Below the pieces are notes generated by a model. It saw nothing but the letters and a program-made list of their open reading frames with translations. It did not search any database and was not told the DNA's origin. A stretch of 64,000 nt of DNA from Adineta steineri (lineage: Eukaryota; Rotifera; Eurotatoria; Adinetida; Adinetidae): positions 819,248 to 883,247 of the forward strand of contig CAJNOI010000017.1 in the NCBI GenBank assembly GCA_905250115.1. Direction: 5' to 3'. Below, piece after piece: positions 34,901 through 48,034 of the stretch (position 1 is the first letter of the stretch; the number at the start of each line of letters is the position of its first letter). The translations under genes were made by a program, and so were the position numbers.

Positions 34901-37900
34901 ATTTCGTTCCCATTTATAGAATCTTAAAATATCAACTTCCCAAGATTTTTACTGATAATGAAAAGTTCAAAAGAGCATTTCATCAATAAAGTATTTGTAG
35001 TACAAAAGAAATAAATATCCGCACAGAATCATATTTATGTATATAAAGAAATCTTTTAAACTAATGAAAGTATGGTTGATCGGTACGGAAATGAGCTTTT
35101 ATTTTGAATTGTATGAACTAAATCGTATTAATGTACTGTATGAAATGTATATCAAATTTTAACTTTAGACATATAATCACGAAATTGAAACATTGCGTCT
35201 TCAACCAGAACCGAAAATATCAATTCCATCTCGTAAAGGTGTAACAAAGAGTAGTACTAGTAGTGATAATAGTAGTAGTAGTAGTATTTCAACAGCAACG
35301 AAACCACAAGAATCTAGTATAGATGAAGATTTACCAATAACAACAGCATCACAATCAAAAACTGATATTGTTGTAAGTTCCTACATTAATCTTTATATTA
35401 GTTTTATTATTAAGAACTGTTTAATTAAAGGAAAAACGAATTGAACAACCCAAAGTACAACCAGAACCGAAAATATCGATTCCACCTCGTAAAATAGTAT
35501 CAAAGAGTAGTGCTAGTAGTAGTAGTAGCATTTCAACACCAACAAAACCACAAGAATCTAGTATAGGTGAAGATTTACCAGTAACAACAGCGTCACATTC
35601 GAAAACTGATATTGTTGTAAGTTCTTACATTAATATACATATTAGTTTTATTATTAAGAACTGTTTAATTAAAGGAGAAACGAATTGAACTAAATCGTCC
35701 AGCACAAACAAAAGAACGTGATTTTTTCGATGATGATAGCGATGAAGATGAAAAAAAAGAACCAGAAGTAAAACCATTAGAAACACCTCGTGAAGAACGA
35801 GATACACAACATGATGCACAATCACTTTCGATTGCTACTGATTTAGCTGAATTATCAGAAAGTGACGATGACGATAGTCATAAACCAAGTAGTAGTACTG
35901 ATAATGAAAAGTGAGTATTTCAAAAATTCAATCTGTTATAAATCAAATATATATTTATTTTCTAGACCAGTACTAAATTTAAATACAAAACCTCTCTCAG
36001 CATCATCGAAATCTAAAGATTCTGAATCTTCATCTTCAACAACTACAACAACAAGTGAAAGATCCTCAAAAAGACAAGTACAATCACGAACATCTGAACA
36101 AAAACCAACAGCAGTTACAAATGATTATGATGAAGATTTCTCTGATGTTAGTCATTCGCCATCAACACCAAAAAAAGATTCTCTACCAAAAATTAAACTT
36201 GATGATGTTGATAATGAATCAATTCAAGAAGATTTTGAAGATAAACAATTATCACATGATAAAAATCATAGTTTAACATCAAAATCAAGTGGTGATGAAC
36301 AATCAGAAATACTTGTTCTTGTTAAAAAATCTGCTAATACAACACCACGAAGACAAGATGAGAAAACTATTGAAGAAGATCCTCCTCAACCTTCACTTCC
36401 GCCACCAATACTTCAAACAAAAAGTGCACCAATTAATAATGATGATACTTCACATGATATAAGTGATGATGATGATGACGACGATGATGAAGAGGAGGAG
36501 GATGATAATGAACAAGAAAATAAAATTGATCGAATAACAGATATATTTATTCGAAAATTTATTGATGAAGCTATTGATCAAGGAAAACATATTGAACGTT
36601 TAAAAAAAGAAGCAAATCAATCGAAAGATTTTGATATACAAGAAATTACTGAGAAAAAATCTTCTTCACCTCAAGATTGGTTATTCACTAACGAAACAAT
36701 TAATGGAGACAGCCCGAAAAATATTGAACAAGTAAATAGATTTCTTTTTTCTTTTACATATACGAAAACTTTTCTCTTTAGAATGAATTTACACTTGATT
36801 TAAGTCAATTAGACGAGAAAAATCGTAAGTCATTTAACGTTATTATAAATAGTTGAACTTTAGGTAAATTTGAAAGAATATGATAAGTCATGCGGATAGT
36901 ATTCTTGCACCTAAAAATATTTTATAGTCATCAATTACAGGAAATTCGTTTTTTGCTACAAGTATATGTTAAGTCAGGATTAGCGGAAGTAGGGTAAAGG
37001 AGTATATGCATATCCCCTCACAATAATTGAAAACTAGCATATTTTGCAACAAATACCCATTATATAACCACCCTAAAATGACTGACATCCCCCTCACAAT
37101 CATGAGTACTTCTGTGTGGAGTAACTGATTATTTTAGATCAAACAAAAATATATCCGTAGTATAATAAAGTCACGATTATCTTTTTCAATCTATGGTCTC
37201 TTTTGCATAAAGAAGACGTTTAATGTAGTTAATTATTTTTGTATCAAAAATGAGACTAAATATGTGAGCATTCAGAAAACATACGAAACCCAACAACTTA
37301 TATTAAAGATCAAATATAGATGACCTTAACATATTGTAACACAATACGATTAGAATGTCAAAATAACAAAAAACGATATCATTATTGTTTAAAAATAATT
37401 TTAGCTAATGAACCACGAGTTGAAAGTCCTCGTAAAATAGTTATTGAAGAACCAGTTAAATTATTTGTACCACATACACGTGAACAAGTGACTCAATTAT
37501 GTCATCAAGCAATAGATATTTTATTCGATCAAAATAAAGATTTTTCTGATCGATTAACTATTAAATCTAAAATACCGAATGACTATTTTACTTATGATCA
37601 ACAAGGTATATTATTTTTGTTTATTATTCTTAGTTTAAAACTTAATTAATATATAGATTCAGATAGTGATGATATTCGAATTAATCGTCATGCTTATTGT
37701 CAAATGATATTTGATTTATGTATTGAATTATTACATGAAATGTATACGGAAAATATTATACCATCAAAATATCCTCAATGGCAACCGACTAAACTTGTTT
37801 CCAAACGTTATTATCGTGGAAAAAAACCAGGAAATCGTCATGATATTGAACAATTGATTTCAGCAAAAGTTTTAGAAATCTTATATTTAAATAATCGTCC

Positions 37901-38147
37901 AATAGTATATTCAAAATGGCGTGTATCAAATGCACGACGTAATGGTACAGAAAAATTTGAAACAGTACTTGATGAAGAAATACGCCGTACAGAATCACAA
38001 TGGATTAATTATAGTGATGATTGTTTACAAATGAAATTTGATGTAGCTGATTTAATATTTCAACAACTAGTACAAGAATCAATAACAGAATGTCTTTCTG
38101 TTGTTGATAAACGTTTATTTTTGAGCAGTAATAGTACGCGTCTTTAA
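28940..38147 (+). CDS. CEP350: CEP350-like centrosomal protein
   Basis: 27 exons with consistent phases give 1842 residues: 28940-29174, 29453-29722, 29776-29958, 30005-30184, 30233-30286, 30338-30558, 30611-30804, 30863-31017, 31067-31437, 31490-31649, 31706-31903, 31963-32357, 32430-32470, 32520-32690, 33441-33559, 33653-33703, 33811-33922, 33977-34060, 34096-34148, 34202-34356, 35169-35372, 35431-35616, 35675-35910, 35966-36731, 36782-36824, 37405-37605, 37657-38147. CEP350 landmarks are ALERQLNAELHLLDGVE with SVALAQQEVVSLAQVLRN (exon 12), VSDIEHRINTYHAQL (exon 20) and the C-terminal EEIRRTESQWINYSDD...FDVADLIFQQLV. An IQ-like AAAKIQATYRGYTVRK lies in exon 9. CEP350 anchors microtubules at centrosomes and basal bodies. 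The vertebrate CAP-Gly domain, normally before the C-terminal block, was not found, and the protein is much shorter than the roughly 3100-residue human one. Confidence 0.85.
32950..33246 (-). CDS. Small secreted protein nested in a CEP350 intron
   Basis: A single exon of 98 residues lies antisense inside the 750-bp intron 32691-33440. It starts with a clean signal peptide (LIILFSCILVVHS), then a Tyr/Arg/Asn-rich body ending RGNIRMNMNLPRYLRNINAY. It has two cysteines (NDCRFRF and SSCRYFY). A TATA-like TTTATATAG lies about 45 bp upstream on the minus strand, and AATAAA-like sequence follows the stop near 32831. It could be a short peptide precursor or an orphan secreted protein. Basic pairs are few (DRRAS), so a neuropeptide role is only a guess. 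Confidence 0.5.
   Translation of the reverse strand: MYRYGLIILFSCILVVHSRYLSSSIILNDEFTSILESNEDNNDCRFRFYHPQILFSSCRYFYNIQKLFNTYDRRASRGNIRMNMNLPRYLRNINAYDR
35187..35674 (+). repeat. Tandem exon-intron duplication in CEP350
   Basis: About 244 bp comprising an exon and its 58-bp intron occur twice in a row. Both exons carry PEPKISIP, KPQESSI, EDLP and TTAS...SKTDIV. Both introns start GTAAGTTC, contain ATATTAGTTTTATTATTAAG and end TTTAATTAAAG. Confidence 0.9.
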
Positions 38148-40314
38148 AATTAAATAAAAACAATATTCAAAAAAAACACAATTTTATTTATTCGAATAGA
38201 AACAAAAAATGATTTTTTTTTTGTAAATGTCTGTTTTGTTTTTGTTATGTATTATTAACATAAGACAATTTATATTGCCTCCTTTTTTTTCACGTGTGCT
38301 ATTTGTGTGTGCGTATATCAATAAAAAACAATTAGTTTTGTTTAGTAAATTAATTATGAATGAAATTTGATGAATTTTAGAAGTTTGAATATTTCATTAA
38401 GGAATTAATAGGCATAAAGTATAATCTACTTATGATGAGTATATCATGATGTTATTAAAAATAGGTCATCTATGAACTATTAATAATTTTACCGAGAGTT
38501 CATCTTAGTTATTTGAGTACAAGTGAAGAAAGTATTTGTTATACACTATGATATTTTTCTCATCTCAATTGACAGTTTCTATTCAATTATGAATAATTAG
38601 TAAAGCCAGTTTGACTGAAAATTCTAATCTTTAATATGTGATATAATAATGTAATTATCCTCAATTTCTCATACATTCAATATGCTCACTGGTTAAATTA
38701 TACGAATATATATTGTACTTTTTCGAATGATCTTTGATAAATAGAATCATGAATGAATACGCTTTTAGTTGGAACTGGGAATACAACAGCAACACTCGGT
38801 GATTGTAGCTGAGAAAATTTCTTGATTTGATTATCGGCTTCAAGAAAAACTATTTTTTCAAGGCTAAGAATTAAGTATTGAGTTTGAGAAATTGACTGGT
38901 TATATATTTAAATTCTTTCTTTGACGATATAATTGAATAATAAGATTTTCCATAATTATACAATCAAATTACTGCTCACCCAAAAGTAACTTCATTGACT
39001 AGTTCATGCGTAGCGAGCTTGACTTACGTATTTGCTCACGACTGTTTATTAGCATTCACTCCACAGTGAGCATGAAGTCTAATTATCACTGATAGATCGC
39101 ATACTGAAATCAGAATAGAAACATCATGTTATCAAATAAGATCTGAAGTATCTTTAGTTCTAGCAAAAATAAAAACAATACTTTTGAACAGAATCAATTT
39201 ATATATAAATTTTGTATGACTTAATATTTTTCATAATAAAAATGATTCAAATCATGACGCAAAATTGAATGCTATAAATCACTCACTTTCACCTATTCAC
39301 GTATTAGTTAGCTGTTTTTAGCTGTGAAGCAAGCGAAATAATATGTATAACTTATAATTTACTTTGAAATAACGATACTAATCAGTAGTAATTGAACAAA
39401 ATAAATCTTTTTTTTCTCTATTGAGGTTAACAATTTCATCGGTGAATATTTTTACTAAGAATAAATTACACTTTTGATTCATATTAATCTCAAATGCAGT
39501 TACATCGGTGAATATCAATTTACAAAACATATACTGTTTCTCCTAAGGTCAATCGTACGAATCTATACATAGCGATGTATCGATTTACATATCCTCATTG
39601 TTCAAATGAATGCAAACAATATCGCCATGTATCAGTATTATTCAGAGAATAGAATTCCCTATAATAATAATCGACTTATATTTCCAATCAAATGGTTTTA
39701 AAATTTGTTATTCTTTCTTTTTATGAAAATTGAATGTTATTTCCTGAATGATTGAACCTTGATAATAGTCTTATGAAAGATAATTTTCATAAAAAAAAAT
39801 CGAAATAAATATTCTTAATTAATAATTCATATTAACGTTTTCTAAATGTTTTTTTTACAGTTATTTACGCATATATAATGGTATGTCAATTTAGTTTAAT
39901 AAACTCTAAAAAGTATTAGTTCAATCGAAGAAAAAAAAAAAGAAGAAAAGCAGCTTTATATATATAATAATTATTTACTTAATAGAGAAAGAAAGAAAAA
40001 ACGAAGAAGAATTTTTCTTTTTCAATTCTAATAAGTAATAGTTCAAGGTTTTACCACTTTTTATATTATACTATCATTTTACTTCAAATATCAGTCATGA
40101 AACAACACATATACATAGATTTTGACATGTATTTGACAAAAAAAAGAGAGAACAACCATAACGACATTTTCAATTCCTTTTGAAAAAAAAAAAGAAAAGA
40201 GAAATGTAACCGCGACAAAATTTCGCTTCTGTTCTGTTTATTTAATATCGCCATTGTGATTTCTATCGACATCATGCCAATACAACAAATTCATAAAGAA
40301 AAAAAAAGGCAACT
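38148..40314. other. AT-rich intergenic DNA
   Basis: No gene, RNA or repeat family is recognisable between the CEP350 stop and the hexosaminidase start. The open frames at 38661-38843 and 40084-40275 have no features. Confidence 0.5.
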
Positions 40315-42816
40315 ATGTTAAAAGCAATAACGACAATAACAACTGTAACTATAACTTTACTTTATTTCCTACTTCTATCTCTTACATATCCTTATGTATG
40401 TTGGTTTAAATATCGACCAACAAATGATGATAATAATAATCATTACATACCATCAACTGATACTATTATTAATAAACGATTGTTAAAACTATGTACAAAA
40501 AAATATTCACTCGATCTAATGCCTATGCCTTCAAAAATAATTATGCCTGATCAAGCAACAACTATACATATTCCATCGATTATTGCTATTAAAACAAAAC
40601 ATTCTTTACCATTTCCAACATTGAAATCATCTAAGAATGCTTCATTTATTCTTTTTATTGATTATGAGTTTGATAAAGAAAATAATTTTTATCCCGATTT
40701 AGGTATTGATGAATCCTATGAATTAAATATAACCTCGAAATATAATGCTTCATTATATGCTAAGACATATGTTGGTATAATTCGTGGTCTTTCAACTTTT
40801 CAACAATTACAATATCAAAGAAAAGTACCCGTACCTCTATTAATTTATGATAAACCTCATTTTATTTGGCGTGGTTTAATGATTGATGTTGCACGTCATT
40901 TTATTCCAATATCAATTATTAAAAAAACACTTGTTTATATGAAATTAGTTAAATTAAATGTATTACATTTACATTTATCGGATGATCAAGGTTTTCGTCT
41001 TGAATCGAAACGTTTTCCACGACTTCATGATACTGAACAATTTTATTCTCAAGATGATATTCAAGACCTTATTGAATATGCTCGACAACGCGCTATTCGT
41101 ATTGTACCAGAATTTGATATACCTGCACATACAACAGCATGGTTTGTTGGTTATCCACATTTATCAAGTAGTCAAAAAAGTTCGTATGAATTAGAAAAAA
41201 CTTGGGGTGTTCATAATGCAACAATGGATGTTACACGTCAAAGTACATATGATTTTCTTGATAAATTTTTTTTTGAAATGATTCAGTTATTTCCTGATAA
41301 ATATTTTCATATTGGTGGTGATGAATGTGAACCATATGAATGGATGCAATCCGAACATATACAAAAATTTGTTAGACAACATAGATTACATCATCATCAT
41401 GATTTACAAGCATATTTTACTAGACGAATAGAAAAATTATTAAAGAAATATAATCGTAAGTACAAATCTTATTCAAATTACAACGTACCAGTTCATTACC
41501 TTCTTCTCGAATATCTAGAAGGTATTCATAAGGACTATAAACTTCATAAATGTGTATATATACTTAAACGACACAATTTATGAAAATAAGACTATCAACA
41601 TCTACACTAGAGAACGAGATCAAGTGTGTTTGTTTAATATAAGAGTCATTATAAATGAGTGGTTAAATTATTCAGTGCATACTCACAAAATACTGTCTTT
41701 CAGCCCCGAGGCTATCAAACATAGAATGAGTCAATTTTTCTATATGAAATAGTTTGTTTTATAGGATAGAGTGATATTCTAAAGAATTTTTCAGGTATAA
41801 TGATGGGTTGGGATGAAATCAGTACATCAAATCTTTCACGCACATCAGTGATTCAGTCGTGGCGTAGTAAAGCTTCTCTTGTTGATGCAGCTCGTCGAGG
41901 TTATCGTGCAATTCTTTCATATGGTTTTTATCTTGATCATATGGAATCAGCTAAATATCATTATAAAAATGATTTTCAAATTAATACAATATTAAATGAA
42001 ATTGAACAAAAACGTATTCTTGGTGGTGAAGCTTGTCTATGGACTGAATATATTGATGGAAATATGGCACATTCTCGTATATGGCCACGTACTGCTTCTA
42101 TTGCTGAAAGATTATGGTCATCATTATATGATCAAAGTGAATGCATGTATGATCGACTTGCTAAAATAGATAAGAAATTTTTTCATTCAAATAATGAACA
42201 ATATATGAAAGATTTATCACGATTTGTAACAAATCCAATATCGTTGAAACTTCTAGCTGATATATGTGAACCATTAGGTTTACAAGGACGTAATCGTAAT
42301 CGTAATTATACAAGTGAAACATTATTAAATCGTTTTGTTGATATATTAAAACCAGAAAGTGAACAAACTCGACAATTACGAAAAATTACAAATATGTCAT
42401 TATTATATTCAATATTTACATCATGGAAATTAAATAAATTATCTATTGATTCGAATGATACGGAGATTTTACAACTTTCAGAAAATTTAGTTCAATTGAG
42501 TGATATTGGTATAACTTTATTAAAATTATTAGATAAAGATCAACCAAGAAAAATTATATCAGCAAGATGGTATTATTATCAATTTTATATGTTAAAAAGA
42601 TTAGAATATGAAGTATCTGAAATACGATTAGCCGGTGTACGTGTTGTACGAGATTTACTTGAAGAATTTGATCCTTGTGCATTTGATTTATTTAATCTTA
42701 GTCTTATTTTATTTTTTCCATTGTTAATTATTTTTGTACAACGAGTTACTTTTATTCGACGACGTCTTCTTTTACCTTGTTTACTTTTTTGTTTTCATTC
42801 GTGTGCACGTTATTAA
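40315..42816 (+). CDS. GH20 beta-N-acetylhexosaminidase
   Basis: Two exons (40315-41455, 41795-42816) join in frame to 720 residues. The protein removes terminal GlcNAc or GalNAc from glycans. Residues 5-30 are a signal peptide or anchor. A GH20b-type domain follows, then the catalytic barrel with FIWRGLMIDVARHFIP, HLHLSDDQGFRLES, VPEFDIPAHT and the catalytic pair in YFHIGGDECEPYEW (Asp-Glu near residues 335-336). The second exon continues MMGWDEIS, IQSWRSK and LGGEACLWTEYID, then AERLWS, all family landmarks. The C-terminal extension ends with a hydrophobic helix (LSLILFFPLLIIFV) and an Arg-rich tail, unlike soluble lysosomal HEXA/HEXB, so it is probably membrane-bound, as in Golgi-type enzymes. 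It is convergent with the methyltransferase, 76 bp between stops. Confidence 0.85.
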
Positions 42817-42892
42817 GTCAGATAAAAAAAAAATTTCTCTAGAATGTTATTACAAAAATTTATTTTCTTTAGAAAACTAGCTTTTTTCGTAT

Positions 42893-43468
42893 TTAGTATT
42901 CATCTGCGATATAAAGTCTCGCACGAATACGTTCATAAACAAATTCATCAGTTAATTTCCAACCCCATTCAGGTAATAATTGAGGTCGTTTATGTGGTGT
43001 TAGAATAATAAGTTTTTTTGCAACAAAACGTAATTGTATCATAACAAGTTGTAAATAGGATGGTGGAATAAGATGTGCAGCAAAACTACAAATAATTGTA
43101 TCATAAATTTCACTTTCAAGACAACCATCAGCGATTTGTTCAAATGTCCATTTTGCATGAATTGGTGTGCCTGTACGTTTTTCATATGCTTCACTTGTAT
43201 ACGGATCAATACCATTTATATGTTGAAAACCTAATTGACGAAGAATTAATGTTATTTCTCCACTACCACAAGCTAAATCAAGAATACGTTCTGTTGATTT
43301 TATATTCCATTTTTTTACAAGTTGATGAACAGTTGTTATTAATCGGTCTTCATGTGGATTGCGATAATCTGAACCATATTGACTGTAATAACCATTAACA
43401 CCATATTTTTCATATGCATGTCGTACAGCAAAATCTTCATCTTCATTATCATCATCTTCTTTTGACAT
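42893..43468 (-). CDS. Class I SAM-dependent methyltransferase
   Basis: A single exon encodes 191 residues. Motif I is RILDLACGSGEITLIL, followed by HINGIDPYTSEAY (acidic residue of the second strand) and YDTIICSFAAHLI (motif IV region), then KLIILTPHKRP. This is the seven-strand methyltransferase core. The first 40 residues are acidic with EKYGVNGYYSQYGSDYRNPH, which may help bind the substrate. The substrate is unknown, and the fold and this N-terminal wording are seen in small uncharacterised eukaryotic methyltransferases. No signal peptide is present, so it is likely cytosolic or nuclear. The gene looks intact. Confidence 0.75.
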   Translation of the reverse strand: MSKEDDDNEDEDFAVRHAYEKYGVNGYYSQYGSDYRNPHEDRLITTVHQLVKKWNIKSTERILDLACGSGEITLILRQLGFQHINGIDPYTSEAYEKRTGTPIHAKWTFEQIADGCLESEIYDTIICSFAAHLIPPSYLQLVMIQLRFVAKKLIILTPHKRPQLLPEWGWKLTDEFVYERIRARLYIADEY

Positions 43469-44290
43469 GATTTCTTCTTTTTTTTTAACGAAAATAAAAT
43501 GATTAGTATAGTTGGATAATACAATACATGAATCACATAATATCTTTCAAACAGTTTACAATAGAGGACACTACAGAACGAGGGAAAAGGATATGGGTGC
43601 AAGTTGAGTTTTTACTAGAATTTTCCTATCTGATCCGACTTTTCTCCATAAAATCTTGCCCATATCCAAGCCTCAACTAGAGTAGCGGAAGATAATGAAC
43701 AGCATCTCAATCAAACATTTGTTTTTTTCTTGAAAGACAATTGAACTAGTAATATCAATCATATCAAAAGTTTTTATGTAAAAAGTTGGGAAGGAAAACA
43801 TTTATTCAAAGCTGTTCGTATGAAAGATATCATTTGACTAAAACAACGATTCATCAAGCCTACAGATATGATGAAAACATTTCCCAATTATTGTCAAAAT
43901 ATATTTTCCATTATTTCGGAGAATTAATTAAGTACTCCGATTTTGTGTCGTATATGGACATACGAAGAAGTTTCAGATGTTTAAATCAATAGTATGAGTT
44001 TTCTTCTTTCATCGTCTCCATGGGTGCTCATTTACTGGTATTTATATATTCTTGTTACTGTAGATCAAATTCAATGTTCAGCAAACTGAAATTAATAAGA
44101 AACTGTTTTTTTAATTATCGTTGTGTTTGTAATGAATATTTACCTAGTTATTTCCTTTTTTTTGTTGTAATATTTGATTTTGGAAATATAATTAAAACTG
44201 TTACTTAATATGCTGTTAAATAAAAGAAACACGACAATAGAGGGAAAAACTAATTATTTACAGCATTCATTCTGAAATTAGATTGAGACA
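43469..44290 (+). other. Upstream region of the pentapeptide gene, duplicated at 54302-54760
   Basis: From about 43890 onward the plus strand matches the minus strand below 54760: TCAAAATATATTTTCCATTA and ATTTCGGAGAATTAATTAAG versus near-identical reversed text. Promoter and leader were copied along with the gene. No separate gene is supported. Confidence 0.6.
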
Positions 44291-47200
44291 ATGGTAAATT
44301 TTAGCAAACGATCGTTTTGGAATTTTACATTAAAAGATATATTAAGTATTATATCTTCAGTTGCTATACCCATAGCTCTTGCTATTTACACTGCAATTGG
44401 GTCTCAACAACAAAAACAACAAGCTGAGAAAAAACAAAAGTTTGATTTAGAACAATCAACACAATTAAGACAACAAACACTTTATGATGAATTTTTAAAT
44501 AATATTTATAAATTAGATAAAGATGGTTATCTCAATGACACAAAAAATCCATGGGCATTTGCAAATGCATATTATCGTGCTGCTCATCGTCAATGGGATG
44601 CAACACGTAAAGCAGATATTATACAATTTTTTAAAGAAAAACAACTAATTGGTAGAAATAATTGTTCTAATGGATGTCGAACAACAAAACTAGATGATAT
44701 AATTCGTTTAAATGAGTTAGACTTTGATAATGTACATCTAGCAAGTGAAACTGGTACATTACATCAATTGAATTTACAATGTGTTTCTTTTGATCAGGTA
44801 TCGATGTCAAATGCAGTATTTTCATTTGCTAGTTTAAACGGTGTATCTTTTGATGGAGCACGCTTAGATAACGTTAAATTTGATGGTTCATCTTTACTTT
44901 GTGCTAGTTTTAATGGTACAAATCTGTCGGGTACAGATTTTGGGAAGTCTGATCTGACCGGGGCGCAGTTTTTTAATAGTGATTTGTCTGGAGCTAAATT
45001 AACAGAAGATCAAATAAAACAGGCATATTTTCATAATGTAATTATGCCAAATGGAGAGAAGAGTGAAATGAAATCCTCATCGACAACAAAAAAACCTATA
45101 ACACAAAAAAGAGCAATAACAAAAACAAATATATTCACAATAACATCAGCATCATCCTTAACAACCTCATCAGCAACTGCAACAACAACAACAACGCCTT
45201 CAACAGCAGCAACGTCGTCATCATCGACGACGACAACAACAACATTATCATTATCATCATCACCAGCATCATCAACAACAACATCAACATCATCATCATC
45301 AACAACAAAAACATCAACATCAACAGCAGCATCAACAACGTCATCGTCATCAACAATATCGTCGACAACAACCTCTTCATTAACAACAACAACACCAGTC
45401 GGTCAGTAATATGCCACATGAATCATAGTATCCTTTTTTAGCTGCCAATCAATCAGATGTTGTTCAGTTTGAGAAACTATACTCTTATTGTTAGAAGCTC
45501 CTATTTTTGATTTGCTGAATATGTTTTGATGGTTATTAATAGTTTTCACACAGTACTTCCTTTTGAATATTATTTTGAAAGTTACTCATATTATATTTAT
45601 AGTATTACGAAAAATAATTTTATTTACCTTTATCTTTATGAGATAGATTTGTGTGAAATGAAATACAGAATCTTTTAAGGGAGATCTTAGCTCGAAGTTA
45701 CAACAACTGGCGATAGGCACGCAAAATACAAAATCTATTCAGTTTTAACTTTAGATGTAGATATCGATCTTTGTATGCTAGATTTTACTTTCTATAGATG
45801 CTTAAAAGATTAAAGGTATTAAAGAGACTACTGTGTTCTGCAGAAAAGTAAAAGAGGTCAACTTTTATTTATCCTGGGTCCCTCTTGTTCAGTTTAAGCT
45901 TCCCATGTAAACCTAAGAAAGGATCAATCATTCTCATTTAATACACCTAGATATTCTATGTCTGTTCGTTTTAGTGAAGATATTTTCTAGTGCACTTGAA
46001 TAAATCGACCTATCATATGATTCGAAGATCTTCCTTGAATTCATTTGATAGGACTAAATTTGAATAGAAGTATATTTTTAGTAAGGTTTCATTGAAATAT
46101 TAGTCTTTTCTGATAGCTGTGTTTAGTGAAAACATAATCTAGTGACTGTTCTAAAGTATTAGTTCATCTTAACATCTGTTCGTGAGAATATGTTTAGAAT
46201 GTCACAAAATTAGTTTTTGTATTGAAAAGAAATTGCAAAGAGAGAATGCACATGAAAAAATGAATGCAGAAGAGATGAATATATTAACTAGATTGGAGAT
46301 CAATAACTATGATAATTTCGAAATAGATTAAAATGTTGCTGATGACGATAAATAGAATCAGAAAAACGATGTAAGTAGCGGGATTGTAGATAATCACAAT
46401 TATTCATAAACACAGTAGAATGATTTTATTAGTTGATTGGTTTGCTTTTAGTTGAGTTGAACTGTAGCAGATTAAATAGAATAAGACGATGAAATATTGT
46501 GCTTTAATGATAAAAACTGTAATATAAATCTTTTTTTTGTTTAGCATCTTGTAATAGGACATTTCTTCATCGAACTATTTACTCAGTTGGTGACCGTCCA
46601 CAATCAGTAGCAGTAGCCGATGTAAACAGCGATAATAAACTCGATATTGTCACTGCAAATTATGGTCCAGACACCGTCAGTGTTCTTCTCAACAGAGGCA
46701 ACGGTACTTTTTCTCCTCAAATTACTTACGCAGTTGGTAACCATCCACGATCAGTAGCAGTAGGCGATGTGAACAGCGACAACAAACTCGATATTGTTAC
46801 TGCAAATGGTGAATCAAACACCGTCAATATTCTTCTCAACACAGGCAATGGTACTTTTTCTCGACAAACTACTTACTCAGTTGGTAAAAGTTCATCATCA
46901 GTAGCAGTAGCAGTAGCCGATACAAACAGCGACAATAAACCCGATATTGTCACTGCAAATGAAGAGTCAGACACGATCAGTGTTCTTCTCAACACAGGCA
47001 ACGGCACTTTTTCTCGTCAAGTTACTTACACAGTTGGTAAAAGTCCATCGTCAGTAGCAGTAGCTGATGTGAATAACGACAATAAACCCGATATTATCAC
47101 TGCAAATCGGGAACGAGACACCGTCAGTGTTCTTCTCAATACAGGAGACGGCAATTTCTCTTCTCAAGCTACTTACACAGTTGGTGAAAGCCCATATACA

Positions 47201-47734
47201 GTAATAGTAGCTGATGTGAACAGCGATAACAAACCCGATATTGTCACTGCAAATCAGGATCGAGAGTCTGTCAGTATTCTTCTCAATACAGGCAACGGCA
47301 CTTTTTCTCCTCAAATTACTTACGCAGTTGGTGACCATTCACGATCAGTAGCAGTAGGCGATGTGAACAGCGACAACAAACTCGATATTGTCACTGCAAA
47401 TGATGGCCGGGACACCGTCAGTGTTCTTCTCAACACAGGCAACGGCACCTTTTCTCCTCAAACTACTTATGCAGTTGGTGACAGTCCATATGCAGTAGCA
47501 GTAGCTGATGTGAACAGCGATAACGAAGCTGATATTGTCACTGCAAATAGAGGTTCAAGCACCGTCAGTGTTCTTCTCAATGTAGGCAACGGTACTTTTT
47601 TTCTTCAGGTTATTTACTCAGTTGGTGTATATCCAATGTCATTAGCAGTAGCTGATGTGAACAATGACAATAAACCTGATATTGTCACTGCAAGTGAGAA
47701 TTCAGACACCGTCAGTGTTCTCCTACACTGTTAA
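44291..47734 (+). CDS. Pentapeptide / Ser-Thr linker / FG-GAP protein
   Basis: Two exons (44291-45401, 46545-47734) joined in phase 1 give 766 residues. Residues 16-36 form one hydrophobic helix (LSIISSVAIPIALAIYTAIG), followed by a charged Gln-rich stretch and a conserved block NPWAFANAYYRAAHRQWD. Residues about 140-245 are pentapeptide repeats (ASLNGVSFDGARLDNVKFDG and similar), a right-handed beta-helix. About 110 Ser/Thr residues follow as a stalk. Exon 2 holds eight FG-GAP blades of about 49 residues with DVNSDNKPDIVTAN calcium loops, ending SVLLHC. I infer a surface or secreted multi-domain protein; the function is unknown. The donor is GTCAGT and the intron is 1143 bp. The first exon alone would stop two codons past the donor. 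Confidence 0.75.
45402..46544 (+). other. Long intron of the FG-GAP gene
   Basis: The intron runs from GTCAGTAAT to TTTTTTTTGTTTAG and contains no coding sequence I can recognise. It is far longer than the usual introns of about 50 bp here. Confidence 0.6.
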
Positions 47735-47906
47735 AGTTTATTTCTCCATCATACTCAACATCCTTATTGACGTTTCCTTATTCTACCAAGAGCATTATCT
47801 CATGATTAACCACTCAGTAATATGGAGCGAGTGACAATGTTCGTTCGAAACCAAAACTTTTCGTAAAATTTCCCATTATCAATCTTTGACTCAAACTCAT
47901 TAATGC

Positions 47907-47964
47907 TTATACTTTCAGCTTTTTGTATTGTTTCTCTTTTAAATAAATGGAAACCAAATTGACC
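47907..47964 (+). repeat. 58-bp inverted repeat, left arm
   Basis: It contains AATGCTTATACTTTCAGCTT and, to the right, TTTAAATAAATGGAAACC. The reverse complement at 49918-49976 agrees at most positions. Confidence 0.75.
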
Positions 47965-47999
47965 CTATCGTCTGATGTAAAGAGTAGCCTGATAGTGTT

Positions 48000-48034
48000 A
48001 GGGTGTGAGCGTGGCTATGAAGAATCACACCCGT
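48000..48034. repeat. Telomere-like hairpin
   Basis: AGGGTGTGAGCGTGG, then a short spacer with TATGAAGAAT, then CACACCCG. The arms are head to head. Confidence 0.5.

Noticed and set aside
45135..45419. Minus-strand Leu/Met-rich frame
   Set aside because: It is the reverse reading of the Thr/Ser linker codons of the pentapeptide gene, with no independent support.
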